In this document: piece by piece, positions 16,697-24,774 of the stretch | How the letters are laid out: each line of letters starts with the position of its first letter | Numbering within the stretch: position 1 is the stretch's first letter | DNA from: Streptomyces smaragdinus | GTDB taxonomy: Bacteria; Actinomycetota; Actinomycetes; Streptomycetales; Streptomycetaceae | Assembly (NCBI RefSeq): GCF_009604385.1 | Contig: NZ_WEGJ01000004.1 | Span: 1 to 64,000, forward strand | Length of the DNA stretch: 64,000 nt | Reading direction: 5' to 3' | Notes under the pieces: model-generated | What the model was told of the DNA's origin: nothing | The model's database searches: none | What the model saw: only the letters and a program-made list of their open reading frames with translations | Translations under genes and position numbers: made by a program

Positions 16697-18553
16697 ATGT
16701 GCGGAATCGCCGGCTGGGTGGACTTCCGGTCCGACCTCTCTGGGGAGGAGCGGACGATGCGGACGATGACCGCCGCGCTCGCCCCCCGGGGGGTGGACGA
16801 CCAGGGCCTGTGGCTGAGCCCGCACGCTGCGCTCGGTCACACCAGGACCGCGATCATCGACGTCGTCGACGGTGTGCAGCCGTTCGTCGCCGAGGAGGAC
16901 GGCCGGGCCGTCGCGGTCATCGTCTACAACGGCGAGGTCTACAACTTCAAGCAGCTGCGCACCGAACTCACCGGCCGCGGCCACCGCTTCCGTACCCGCA
17001 GCGACACCGAGGTGGTCCTGCACGCGTATCTGGAGTGGGGCGCGGACTGCGCCGAGCGGCTCGAGGGCATCTTCGCCTTCGGCGTGTGGGACCTGCGCCG
17101 CCGGGAGCTGGTGCTGGTCCGCGACCGCCTCGGCGTCAAGCCGCTGTTCTACCACCGCACCCCGCACGGCGTGGTGTTCGCCTCCGAGCCCAAGGCGCTG
17201 CTGGCCGGCGGCCTGGTGCGGCCCGTGGTGGACACCGACGGGCTGCGCGAGATGTTCGCGGTGGCCAAGAAGCCGGGCCAGGCCGTCTTCCGTGACATGC
17301 GGGAGCTGCTGCCCGGCCACACGCTGACGATCGGCGACTCCGGCGCCGCCGACCGTACGTACTGGCGGCTCGAGGCCCGCCCGCACGAGGACGACCTGCC
17401 GCAGACGATCCGGCACACCCGGGGGCTGCTGGAGGACATCGTGCTGCGCGAGCTGGAGGCGGACGTGCCGCTGTGCACGGCGCTGTCCGGCGGGGTGGAC
17501 TCCAGCTCCGTCACCGCGATCGCCGCCATGTGGCGGTGGAAGCTCGCGGGCGAGCGGGTACGGACGTTCGTCACCACGTTCGACGAGTACGCGGAGAACT
17601 TCCGCCCGGACGACGTGCGCTTCTCCCCCGACGAGCCGTACGCCGTGGAGGTCGCGGAGCATCTGCGCTCCGACCACGTCAACATCCGGCTCAGCCCGCA
17701 GGACCTGATGGACCCGGTGACCCGCCGCGCGGTGCTGGCGGCGCAGGACGCGCCCACCACCCTCGGCGACATGGACACCTCCAACTATCTGACGGCGCGG
17801 GAGATCAAGACCCACTCCACGGTGGCGCTGGTCGGCGAGGTCGCCGACGAGATCTTCGGCGGCTACAACTGGATGTTCAACCCGGACACCGTGCGCGCCG
17901 AGGCCTTCCCGTGGGTCGCCCACGAGGCGCTGCAGCCGAGCTCGCTGCGCGGGCAGGGCCGCGGTCTGTTCGACCAGGGTCTGCTCGACAAGATCGACAT
18001 GCACGGCTACTACCACGACGCCTACCACGAGGCCGCCGCGCTGGCCCCCCACCAGGAGGGCGAGGACGACACCGAGCGGCGGATGCGCACCATCGGCTAT
18101 CTGACCCTCACGCACTGGCTGCCCATGCTGCTCGACCGCGGCGACCGGCTGTCGATGGCGCACGGCCTGGAGCTGCGCGTCCCGTACAGCGACCACCGGC
18201 TGGTGGAGTACCTGTACAACACCCCGTGGAGCTTCAAGACGTTCGACGGCCGGGAGAAGGCCGTCCTGCGCCACGCCGTCGACGACCTGGTCCCGCGCTC
18301 GGTGCTGGAGCGCAAGAAGAGCCCGTGGCCGGTGACCCAGGACCCGGCGTACCTGCGGATGCTGCACCGGGAGCTGGCGGCCCTGGCGGCCGACCCGCAG
18401 GCGCCGATCCGTCCGTACCTCGACCCGAAGGCCTGCGAGGAGATGCTCGCCGACCCCGGGGCGGCCAACGACTGGCCGCGGCGCATGCACATCGAGACGG
18501 CCCTGCAGTTCAACTCCTGGCTGTCGCTGTACGGCATCGAACTGGCCGTCTGA
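16697..18553 (+). CDS. Asparagine-synthetase-like amidotransferase
   Basis: 618 aa, class II glutamine amidotransferase plus ATP-dependent synthetase. The catalytic Cys2 follows the start Met (MCGIAGWVDF), as required for the N-terminal nucleophile; this fixes the start at ATG 16697, with GAGGAG upstream. The glutaminase domain includes VYNGEVYNFKQLR. The ATP-pyrophosphatase loop is LSGGVDSSSV at about residue 264. In the xantholipin and lysolipin families the homologue amidates the polyketide carboxylate, giving the nitrogen later found in the lactam or pyridone ring. The same role is likely here, since no primary asparagine-metabolism genes surround it. It heads the operon that continues with the ABC transporter. 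Confidence 0.93.
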   Translation: MCGIAGWVDFRSDLSGEERTMRTMTAALAPRGVDDQGLWLSPHAALGHTRTAIIDVVDGVQPFVAEEDGRAVAVIVYNGEVYNFKQLRTELTGRGHRFRTRSDTEVVLHAYLEWGADCAERLEGIFAFGVWDLRRRELVLVRDRLGVKPLFYHRTPHGVVFASEPKALLAGGLVRPVVDTDGLREMFAVAKKPGQAVFRDMRELLPGHTLTIGDSGAADRTYWRLEARPHEDDLPQTIRHTRGLLEDIVLRELEADVPLCTALSGGVDSSSVTAIAAMWRWKLAGERVRTFVTTFDEYAENFRPDDVRFSPDEPYAVEVAEHLRSDHVNIRLSPQDLMDPVTRRAVLAAQDAPTTLGDMDTSNYLTAREIKTHSTVALVGEVADEIFGGYNWMFNPDTVRAEAFPWVAHEALQPSSLRGQGRGLFDQGLLDKIDMHGYYHDAYHEAAALAPHQEGEDDTERRMRTIGYLTLTHWLPMLLDRGDRLSMAHGLELRVPYSDHRLVEYLYNTPWSFKTFDGREKAVLRHAVDDLVPRSVLERKKSPWPVTQDPAYLRMLHRELAALAADPQAPIRPYLDPKACEEMLADPGAANDWPRRMHIETALQFNSWLSLYGIELAV

Positions 18554-18564
18554 GACCCGGCGCG

Positions 18565-18593
18565 TCGAGCACCGCTCGACCGGGTCACGAGCA
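18565..18593. promoter_or_regulatory. Candidate SARP operator upstream of the ABC transporter
   Basis: In the 119-bp gap after the amidotransferase, TCGAGCA (18565), TCGACCG (18576) and ACGAGCA (18587) recur at exactly 11 bp. This suggests the transporter genes have their own SARP-driven promoter besides read-through. Confidence 0.55.
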
Positions 18594-18672
18594 CGGACGG
18601 ATCAACTGGAATGTCGGCCCGCCGGCGGCCGGCCCTTGTGATCCCACGAACATCCCGATCGAGGTGGAATCG

Positions 18673-19677
18673 GTGACGCTGACGATTGAATCCCGGGGTC
18701 TGGTCAAACGCTTCGGCGCGAAGACCGCTCTCGACGGCCTCGATCTGCAGGTGGAGCCCGGCCAGGTGGTCGCGGTGCTCGGCCCCAACGGGGCCGGGAA
18801 GACGACCTTCGTCCGCTCGGTGGCCACCCTGCTGCTGCCCGACGAGGGCACCCTGCGGGTGAACGGCCACGACACACGCGACGAGGCGGCGCAGGTCCGG
18901 CGCACCATCGGGCTCGCCGGCCAGTTCGCGGCCGTCGAACAGGCCCTGACGGGCCGGGAGAACCTGGAGATGGTGGCCCGTCTGCACGGCCGCTCCAAGC
19001 GGCAGGCCCGGGCGGACACCGCGGAGATCCTGGAGCTCTTCGACCTGACAGCGGACGGCGACCGGCTGGTGCGCGGCTACTCCGGCGGTATGAAGCGCAA
19101 GCTCGACCTGGGCGCGTCCCTGGTGAGCGCGCCGCGGCTGCTGCTCCTGGACGAGCCGACCACGGGTCTGGACCCGCGCAGCCGGCTCGATCTGTGGGAC
19201 GCCATCGACGCGCTCGTGGAACGCGGTACGGACGTGCTGCTGACCACCCAGTACCTCGACGAGGCCGACCGGCTGGCGCACCGGATCGTGATCATCGACC
19301 AGGGCGTGGCGGTCGCCTCCGGCACCCCCGACGAGCTCAAGCGCCGGGTCGGCGGCAAGGTCCTCGAGGTGCATGTGCGCGAGCGCGCCGACGTGCACAC
19401 CATCGCCGCCCTGCTGGGCCGGGCCGGCGGGGTGGAGCCGCATGTCGACGAGGCGACCCGGTGCGTGAGCGTCGGCGCCGCCGGCGACGAGGACGCCGTG
19501 CACTGGCTGATCGCCGGGATGCGGGCGATCGAGGGCTCCGGCGTGGAGCTCGCCGACATCGGGCTGCGCGAACCCAGCCTGGACGAGGTGTTCCTGGCCC
19601 TGACCGCCCGGCGCGGCACGGAGCCCGGGGTCACCGCCGCGCCGGAACTCGCCGAGACCGGCGCCGAGACGGCCTGA
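18673..19677 (+). CDS. ABC transporter ATP-binding protein, DrrA type
   Basis: 334 aa. Walker A GPNGAGKTTF, signature YSGGMKRKLDLG, Walker B LLLLDEPTTGLDP, and the D-loop and switch region TTQYLDEADRLAHRI. The long C-terminal extension (EREPSLDEVFLALT-type end, here LREPSLDEVFLALTARRGTE) is typical of DrrA-family antibiotic exporters. It energises the permease encoded next. The start is GTG 18673, with GAGGTGG 8 nt upstream; GTG 18664 is an in-frame alternative. Likely self-resistance and export of the polyketide. Confidence 0.93.
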   Translation: MTLTIESRGLVKRFGAKTALDGLDLQVEPGQVVAVLGPNGAGKTTFVRSVATLLLPDEGTLRVNGHDTRDEAAQVRRTIGLAGQFAAVEQALTGRENLEMVARLHGRSKRQARADTAEILELFDLTADGDRLVRGYSGGMKRKLDLGASLVSAPRLLLLDEPTTGLDPRSRLDLWDAIDALVERGTDVLLTTQYLDEADRLAHRIVIIDQGVAVASGTPDELKRRVGGKVLEVHVRERADVHTIAALLGRAGGVEPHVDEATRCVSVGAAGDEDAVHWLIAGMRAIEGSGVELADIGLREPSLDEVFLALTARRGTEPGVTAAPELAETGAETA

Positions 19678-19697
19678 GCCCAGGGAGGAACCGACCC

Positions 19698-20534
19698 ATG
19701 ACCGCCACCGCCACCACTCCCGTGACCACCGCGTCCGTACCCGCCCCGACGGGGACCGGTCTGCTCGCCGGCACCGGTCTGCTCGCCGTGCGGGCCGTGA
19801 AGATCTTCCTGCGCCGGCCCGAGCTGGTCGTGCTGAGCGTCGTCCAGATGTCCGCGATCATGCTGACGTTCCGCTACATCTTCGGCGGCGCGATCGGCAC
19901 CAGCCAGGGTCTGCACTACGTCGACTACTCGGTGCCCGGGTTCATCACCGCCGGAGTGCTCTTCCAGACCCTGGGCACCGCCATGGGCATCGCCGAGGAC
20001 CTGGAGGGCGGCTTCATCGACCGGCTGCGCTCCATGCCCTTCCCGTCCGCCGCGGTCCTCACCGGCCGGGTGCTCGCGGACACCGGGATCCTGGCCTTCA
20101 TCCTCGCGATCACCACCGGTGTGGGCTTCGCGGTCGGCTTCCGGCTGCACGCCTCGGTGCTCGGCGGGCTGGCCGCGTTCGGGCTCTGTCTGGTCTTCGG
20201 GCTGGCGTTCAGCTGGGTGTTCATCACCGTGGGGCTGTACGCGCAGAACGTGAAGGTCGTGCAGAGCGTGTCGATGATCGTGTTCGTCGTCACCTTCGCC
20301 TCCAGCGCCTACGTCCCGGCCGAGTCCATGCCCGGCTGGCTGCGCGCCTTCGCCGAGCACCAGCCGGTCACGGCCATGGCGGACTCCGTGCGGGCGCTGA
20401 CCCTGGGCGACCGGTCGCGGGCGCTGCTCGGCCACGACCCCTCGTACTTCGTCGGCCGGTCGCTCATCTGGACCGCGGCCATCCTCCTCGTCTTCGCCGC
20501 CCTGGGCACGGCCCGCTTCCGGCGGCGGAGCTGA
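19698..20534 (+). CDS. ABC transporter permease, DrrB type
   Basis: 278 aa ABC-2 membrane protein. Six hydrophobic segments are apparent, starting around residues 45-65 (VVLSVVQMSAIMLTFRYIF) and ending with LIWTAAILLVFAALG. The EDLEGGFIDRLRSMPFP cytoplasmic coupling segment is the family hallmark. It forms the membrane channel for the ATPase at 18673, 20 bp upstream. The start is ATG 19698 with GGGAGGAA in front. The pair probably exports the mature polyketide. Confidence 0.93.
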   Translation: MTATATTPVTTASVPAPTGTGLLAGTGLLAVRAVKIFLRRPELVVLSVVQMSAIMLTFRYIFGGAIGTSQGLHYVDYSVPGFITAGVLFQTLGTAMGIAEDLEGGFIDRLRSMPFPSAAVLTGRVLADTGILAFILAITTGVGFAVGFRLHASVLGGLAAFGLCLVFGLAFSWVFITVGLYAQNVKVVQSVSMIVFVVTFASSAYVPAESMPGWLRAFAEHQPVTAMADSVRALTLGDRSRALLGHDPSYFVGRSLIWTAAILLVFAALGTARFRRRS

Positions 20535-20574
20535 ATCGCGGGGCCGTGCCGCCCCCTCGAGAACGGAGCGCCAC

Positions 20575-21267
20575 ATGGCGAGCATCCCTTCGCAGCCCGA
20601 ACTCACCGAGCCCCTCGACCCCCGGATCGTCCACTCCCAGGCCGTGTACACGCGGAGCAAGCTGGCGATCTACGACAAGTGGGTGCTGGGCGTCTTCTGC
20701 CCGCTGGTGTGGCGCTGCCCGCCGCGGGTGATGCGCCGGCTGTACGACGAGCACGCCGGGAAGGTCCATCTGGACATCGGACCCGGCACCGGCTACTTCG
20801 TCGACCGCTGCCGCTTCCCCACGGCGACGCCGCGGATCACGCTGCTCGACCTCAGCCGTGAGTGCCTGGACATGTCCGCGGCCGTGCTGGCGCGGTACGC
20901 GCCGGAGACCTGCCAGGCCAATCTGATGCACCCGCTGCCGCTGCCGGCGAAGCACTTCGACTCCGCGGCCATGAACCTGGTGTTCCACACCATCCCGGGC
21001 GGCTGGGACGGCAAGGGGATCATCCTCAAGCATGTGGCCGAGACGCTGAAGCCGGGCGGGACGCTGTTTGGTACGACGGTCCTCGCGGAGGGCGTGCCGA
21101 TGAACCGGCTGACCCGCAAGATGGTGCTGGAGCAGCACCGCCGGGGCAACTTCCAGAACCAGGGCGACGACCCGCAGGGCCTCGAGCGGCAGCTGGCCCG
21201 GTACTTCGACGACTTCGAGGTCCGCGTCCACGGCGCGGTGGCGGTGTTCCGGGCCACCGCCCGCTGA
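20575..21267 (+). CDS. Class I SAM-dependent methyltransferase
   Basis: 230 aa, small Rossmann methyltransferase with HLDIGPGTGYFVDRC as SAM motif I and LLDLSRECLDMSAAV as the acidic loop. Post-motif LKPGGTLFGTTVLAEG follows. It lacks the dimerisation domain of the two larger O-methyltransferases in the cluster, so it may methylate N, C or O. Last gene of the plus-strand operon 16697-21267, 40 bp after the permease. Substrate not assignable. Confidence 0.85.
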   Translation: MASIPSQPELTEPLDPRIVHSQAVYTRSKLAIYDKWVLGVFCPLVWRCPPRVMRRLYDEHAGKVHLDIGPGTGYFVDRCRFPTATPRITLLDLSRECLDMSAAVLARYAPETCQANLMHPLPLPAKHFDSAAMNLVFHTIPGGWDGKGIILKHVAETLKPGGTLFGTTVLAEGVPMNRLTRKMVLEQHRRGNFQNQGDDPQGLERQLARYFDDFEVRVHGAVAVFRATAR

Positions 21268-21270
21268 CGT

Positions 21271-21321
21271 CGGCATACGTGAGGGGGGCGCCGGGATCCG
21301 GCGCCCCCCTCACGTATGCCG
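21271..21321. terminator. Bidirectional terminator, 24-bp perfect stem
   Basis: A perfect 24-bp inverted repeat (21271-21294 with 21298-21321) with a 3-nt loop lies between convergent genes ending at 21267 and 21380. It is one of the strongest hairpins in the window. Confidence 0.85.
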
Positions 21322-21364
21322 TCCGCGGACCCCTCCGGCCGGGCGGGGCAGAGGGTCCGCGGAC
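21321..21364 (-). terminator. Second hairpin before the convergent monooxygenase gene
   Basis: 12-bp perfect stem (21321-21332 with 21353-21364) with a 20-nt loop, next to the 24-bp hairpin. It probably serves the minus-strand gene ending at 21380. Confidence 0.5.
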
Positions 21365-21379
21365 GGGGCTCTGCGGCCC

Positions 21380-22738
21380 TCAGTCCTCGCGGTCGTGGCC
21401 GCGGTAGCGGCGGTGGTTGTCCGCCATCCTCCGCTTTACCGGCGGCAGATGGTTCACCAGCCGCATCCCCGTCCGCATGGCGCCCAGCAGGGCCCGGCCG
21501 ACGACCGGCTGGTCGGGGCCCGTGCCGCCGCCGGACTGCAGGGACTTGCGGACCGCGTCGAAGCCGTAGTCGATCATCCGGGTCTCGTACGCGCGCACCG
21601 CCTCCAGCAGCGGCAGCTCGCCGTCGCGTACGGCCGTCAGCTTCCGGCACAGCAGCCGCGCGTCGCGCAGCGCGGTGTTCGCGCCGACGCCCCGTCCGGG
21701 GGTCATGGTGTGGATGGCGTCCCCGAGCAGGGTCACCGAGGTGGTCTCCCACTGCGGAATCGGCACGGAGGTGCGGATGTTGATCGGGAAGCAGCTGTTG
21801 CGGTCGGCCAGGGCGAAGAGCTCGCGCAGGTCCGGGTGCCAGTTCGTGGTCCGCTCCCCCACCAGCCGGTACAGGTCGGGGCTCTTCCAGTCCATGATGT
21901 CCGGCGGCAGCCGGCGCGAGCCGACGACCAGGCCCCAGTCGATGTAGTCGCGCGAGTTGTCGAAGGTCAGCCCGGGCCAGCGGGACAGCAGTTCCGAGTC
22001 GGCGGAGCCGATGCCCTCCTTGGGCGCGCCCGCGGCGTCCCAGGGGAACTCCATCACGTGGTAGATGCAGAAGTGCCCCTTGGGGGCGAAGATCATCGAA
22101 ATGCCCTGCCGCATCTTCGGCGTCAGCAGCGCCCCGGTCTGCGCGGTGAGCGCCACCTTGCCGGTAATGCCGATGGGACCGGCCGGCTCCATCCGGGCGT
22201 GCGGCAGATACTGCCTGCGCACCCGGGAGTTGCTGCCGTCCGCGGCGACCAGCAGGGTGCCGGTGGCCGAGGTGCCGTCCTCAAAGTACGCCGTGACGGT
22301 GCCGTCCGCCCCCGTCTCGTACCGCTCGAAGGTCTTGCCGAAGTGCACCACGTCCTCGACGCCCGTCAGCAGCACCTGGCGCAGCGTCATCCGGGACACG
22401 GACTTCTCGCTGTTGACCGGGTCCGGGTCGGCGGTGGTGAAGCCGTCGAGGGAGAGGAGCTCCTTGCGCTTCTCGGTCAGGAAGTTGACGTACTCGGGCG
22501 CCTGGGCGCAGGTCGCCACGAAGGTGTCGTACAGCTCGGGCGGCAGGCAGTCGCGCAGGGCCCGGCTGCCGTCGGGGTCGATGCCGACCCGGTAGCCGTG
22601 CAGTCCGTCGGCGCGGGTGTGGTCGCGTTCGTAGACGGAGACGCGGATGCCCGCGCGCTTGAGGCCGTGTGCCAGGCACAGGCCGCCCGTTCCGGCACCG
22701 ATGACGAGGACGTGCAGATCCGATGGGGACACCGGCAT
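21380..22738 (-). CDS. FAD-dependent monooxygenase
   Basis: 452 aa. LVIGAGTGGLCLAHGLKRAG binds FAD; LLVAADGSNSRVRRQY is the DG motif; TLLGDAIHTMTPGRGVGANT the GD motif. It resembles the enzyme at 12043 but is longer, with a basic C-terminal tail (PPVKRRMADNHRRYRGHD). It oxygenates the polyketide with NADPH or NADH and O2. It is co-transcribed with the SGNH hydrolase upstream (49-bp gap). The start is ATG 22738 with AGGAG in front. One of at least four such oxygenases, consistent with a heavily oxidised scaffold. Confidence 0.88.
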   Translation of the reverse strand: MPVSPSDLHVLVIGAGTGGLCLAHGLKRAGIRVSVYERDHTRADGLHGYRVGIDPDGSRALRDCLPPELYDTFVATCAQAPEYVNFLTEKRKELLSLDGFTTADPDPVNSEKSVSRMTLRQVLLTGVEDVVHFGKTFERYETGADGTVTAYFEDGTSATGTLLVAADGSNSRVRRQYLPHARMEPAGPIGITGKVALTAQTGALLTPKMRQGISMIFAPKGHFCIYHVMEFPWDAAGAPKEGIGSADSELLSRWPGLTFDNSRDYIDWGLVVGSRRLPPDIMDWKSPDLYRLVGERTTNWHPDLRELFALADRNSCFPINIRTSVPIPQWETTSVTLLGDAIHTMTPGRGVGANTALRDARLLCRKLTAVRDGELPLLEAVRAYETRMIDYGFDAVRKSLQSGGGTGPDQPVVGRALLGAMRTGMRLVNHLPPVKRRMADNHRRYRGHDRED

Positions 22739-22787
22739 GGTCTTCGCTCCTGGTCGTGTGGCGGGGACGGCACGGCCCCCGGGCGGG

Positions 22788-23789
22788 CTACGTCAGCTCC
22801 TCCAGCGCCGTGTGCACCATCCGCGCGGCCTGTCGGGAGCCCTCGTCCGTGAGGTGCAGGTGGTCGTTGAAGGCGAATCCGCGGAAGCGGTCGGCGGAGA
22901 TGTCGGTGAACGGCACGCCGAGCTTGCGGCAGCCCGCTTCGACGAGCCGCCCGTACGCGCCCCAGTGGGTCTCGAAGACGCTGTTCTCGGGGCGGCCGAA
23001 GACCGGCTCGCGGAAGTCGAAGTTGGCCTGCTCCTCGGGGGTGATGTCCCGGGTGCTGGGCGCCGCGAACGGCTGCAGGCAGAACAGCAGCCGGATCCGG
23101 TCGTCGGTGAGCGCGGACAGATGCTCCAGATTCGCCAGCTGCCGGTTCGCGGCCGCCTCGATCCGCTCCGTCGCGTCGGCGAAGTCGGGCGGCGGGGGCA
23201 CCTCGCCCTCCACCACGGGCGGCAGCGGCGGCGTGTCACCGGCGACGGTGGCGGCCAGGTCGAACATGGGGGTGCGGATCAGCGAGGCCATGGTGCCCTC
23301 GAAGAACACCGGTCCGAAGACGCTGTCGGGGGTGCGCGAGGCGAGCATCGACCAGTAGTCGTTCGCCCCGCTGAAGACCACGATGGTCCGCGCGGCCCGG
23401 ACGAACGGCAGCGCGGCCACCAGCTCCTGCAGCGAGTTGCCCCCGACGACGGCCGCGTTCAGTTCCCGCCGCCCGCTGATCCGGGCCAGCTGGGAGGGCA
23501 GCGTCGCGTCGTCGCTGCCGGAGGCCATGCCGAACGCCGTGGAGTTGCCGACCACCAGTCCGCCGCCGCCGGCGTCGAGCCAGGACCTGCTGTCCACGGT
23601 GCCGAACCGCGACGTGGAGTGCCTGAAGCCCTCAGCATCCGTGTTGATCATGTCCGAACGGTGGTTGCGGGCCAGGGAGAACCCCACATAGGGGTGCAGG
23701 TGGAGGTCGATGCCGTAGCGCTCGAGCAGCACGCCGCCCCGGTGCCGCAGCGCGAGGGACTCGTGGTCGGACTGGGCGATGGCCGTCAT
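22788..23789 (-). CDS. SGNH/GDSL-type hydrolase or acyltransferase
   Basis: 333 aa. Block I is GLVVGNSTAFGMASGSD, where the catalytic Ser replaces that of GDSL. Block II Gly is in GGNSLQEL, block III Asn in FSGANDYWSML, and the Asp-His pair is near the C-terminus in NDHLHLTDEGSRQ. All four SGNH blocks are present, so it should be active. No signal peptide is visible, so it is cytoplasmic. The family includes esterases and also acyl transferases in natural-product pathways. It could remove or move an acyl group, or release the polyketide chain; this is inference. The start is ATG 23789 with AGGAGCGG upstream. Confidence 0.8.
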   Translation of the reverse strand: MTAIAQSDHESLALRHRGGVLLERYGIDLHLHPYVGFSLARNHRSDMINTDAEGFRHSTSRFGTVDSRSWLDAGGGGLVVGNSTAFGMASGSDDATLPSQLARISGRRELNAAVVGGNSLQELVAALPFVRAARTIVVFSGANDYWSMLASRTPDSVFGPVFFEGTMASLIRTPMFDLAATVAGDTPPLPPVVEGEVPPPPDFADATERIEAAANRQLANLEHLSALTDDRIRLLFCLQPFAAPSTRDITPEEQANFDFREPVFGRPENSVFETHWGAYGRLVEAGCRKLGVPFTDISADRFRGFAFNDHLHLTDEGSRQAARMVHTALEELT

Positions 23790-23912
23790 ACTGCCGCTCC
23801 TGTCGGTGCTCCGGGCCAGTGGCCGGCGCCGCGGCGAATCCCCTGCGTACGGCGGGGTTCCGACGGCGGGCGCGCGGTCAGCACAGGGTCCCACCGGGAC
23901 GTCGGCGGCGGC

Positions 23913-23952
23913 TCGAGAACCACTCGAGGATCGCTCGGGCACCGCTCGGACA
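23913..23952. promoter_or_regulatory. Candidate SARP operator, four 11-bp repeats
   Basis: TCGAGAA (23913), TCGAGGA (23924), TCGGGCA (23935) and TCGGACA (23946) are spaced exactly 11 bp, the longest such array in the window. It sits in the 277-bp divergent region between the SGNH hydrolase and the TenA operon; either or both could be activated. Confidence 0.65.
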
Positions 23953-24066
23953 AGGGCCGTCCGATGTCGAGTTCCGCCCCAGAGGGGCTCGAGACGGCGC
24001 CGTTACGGTCACCGGACCGGGCCCGCCGCGCACCGCGGGCCCCGCCGCGCAGGGAGGGACCGACCG

Positions 24067-24723
24067 ATGCTGCACGACGAACTCGCCGAGCTGAGCGAGC
24101 CCGTACGGCGCAAGGTGCTGGCACACCCCTTCTGGGAGGGGCTGCGCGCCGGCACGCTCGATCCCGCGGCGCTGGGCCGCTTCGTCGAGCAGGACACCGG
24201 CCATCTGCTGCCGTCGTACGCCCGGGCGCTGGCCCGCTGCGCCGCCGCCGCGCCGGACCTCCCCGAGGTGCACCTGTACGGGCAGTCGGTGGTCGGCACC
24301 CTGGAGGCCCGCGACGGGCTGCGCGCCGCCTACACCGCGCTCGCCGCGGACCTGGGGCTGCCCCCGCTGCGGGAGGGGACACCGGCACATCCGTCGGTGC
24401 TGGCCCACGCCTCGTTCTTCACGGCGGCGACCGCCGCCTCCTTCCACGCCGGGGTGGGCGCGCTGCTGCCCATGGTCTGGTTCAACGCCACGGTCAGTGA
24501 CCATCTGCGCGACCACGTGGAGCCGGGCTCGCACTACGCGCGCTGGATCGAGGCGTACCACCCGGGCGACGACTACCACTACGCCGTACAGGCCTTCCTC
24601 GACACCGCCGACCGGGCCGCGGAAGGCGCATCGGCGGCCGAACACCGGCGGCTCGTCGACCAGTTCACGCTCGGGGTCCGCCACGAATGGGAGTTCGCCG
24701 AGAGCTGCCTCACGGCCGGCTGA
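24067..24723 (+). CDS. TenA-fold protein without the thiaminase cysteine
   Basis: 218 aa, haem-oxygenase-like helical fold of the TenA family. HPFWEGLRAGTLDPAALGRF and VEQDTGHLLPSYARAL match TenA, with the conserved Asp at 43. The catalytic Cys of thiaminase II (in the LLPC motif) is Met136 here (GALLPMVWF). The C-terminal Glu region is HEWEFAESCL. Thiamine salvage is therefore unlikely and no thiamine genes are nearby. It may be a ligand-binding protein or an enzyme with new chemistry on the polyketide. A second copy lies at 29815. The start is ATG 24067, with GGGAGGGA 8 nt upstream. First gene of the operon 24067-27518. Confidence 0.8.
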   Translation: MLHDELAELSEPVRRKVLAHPFWEGLRAGTLDPAALGRFVEQDTGHLLPSYARALARCAAAAPDLPEVHLYGQSVVGTLEARDGLRAAYTALAADLGLPPLREGTPAHPSVLAHASFFTAATAASFHAGVGALLPMVWFNATVSDHLRDHVEPGSHYARWIEAYHPGDDYHYAVQAFLDTADRAAEGASAAEHRRLVDQFTLGVRHEWEFAESCLTAG

Positions 24724-24774
24724 CCCCGCACCGCACCGCCCGGAGTACCGCAGCCGAGGAGAGGACGCACGACG

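Noticed and set aside
15422..18490. A 1022-codon minus-strand frame across the methyltransferase and the amidotransferase
   Set aside because: It is a shadow frame; it overlaps two well-supported genes and has no recognisable domains.
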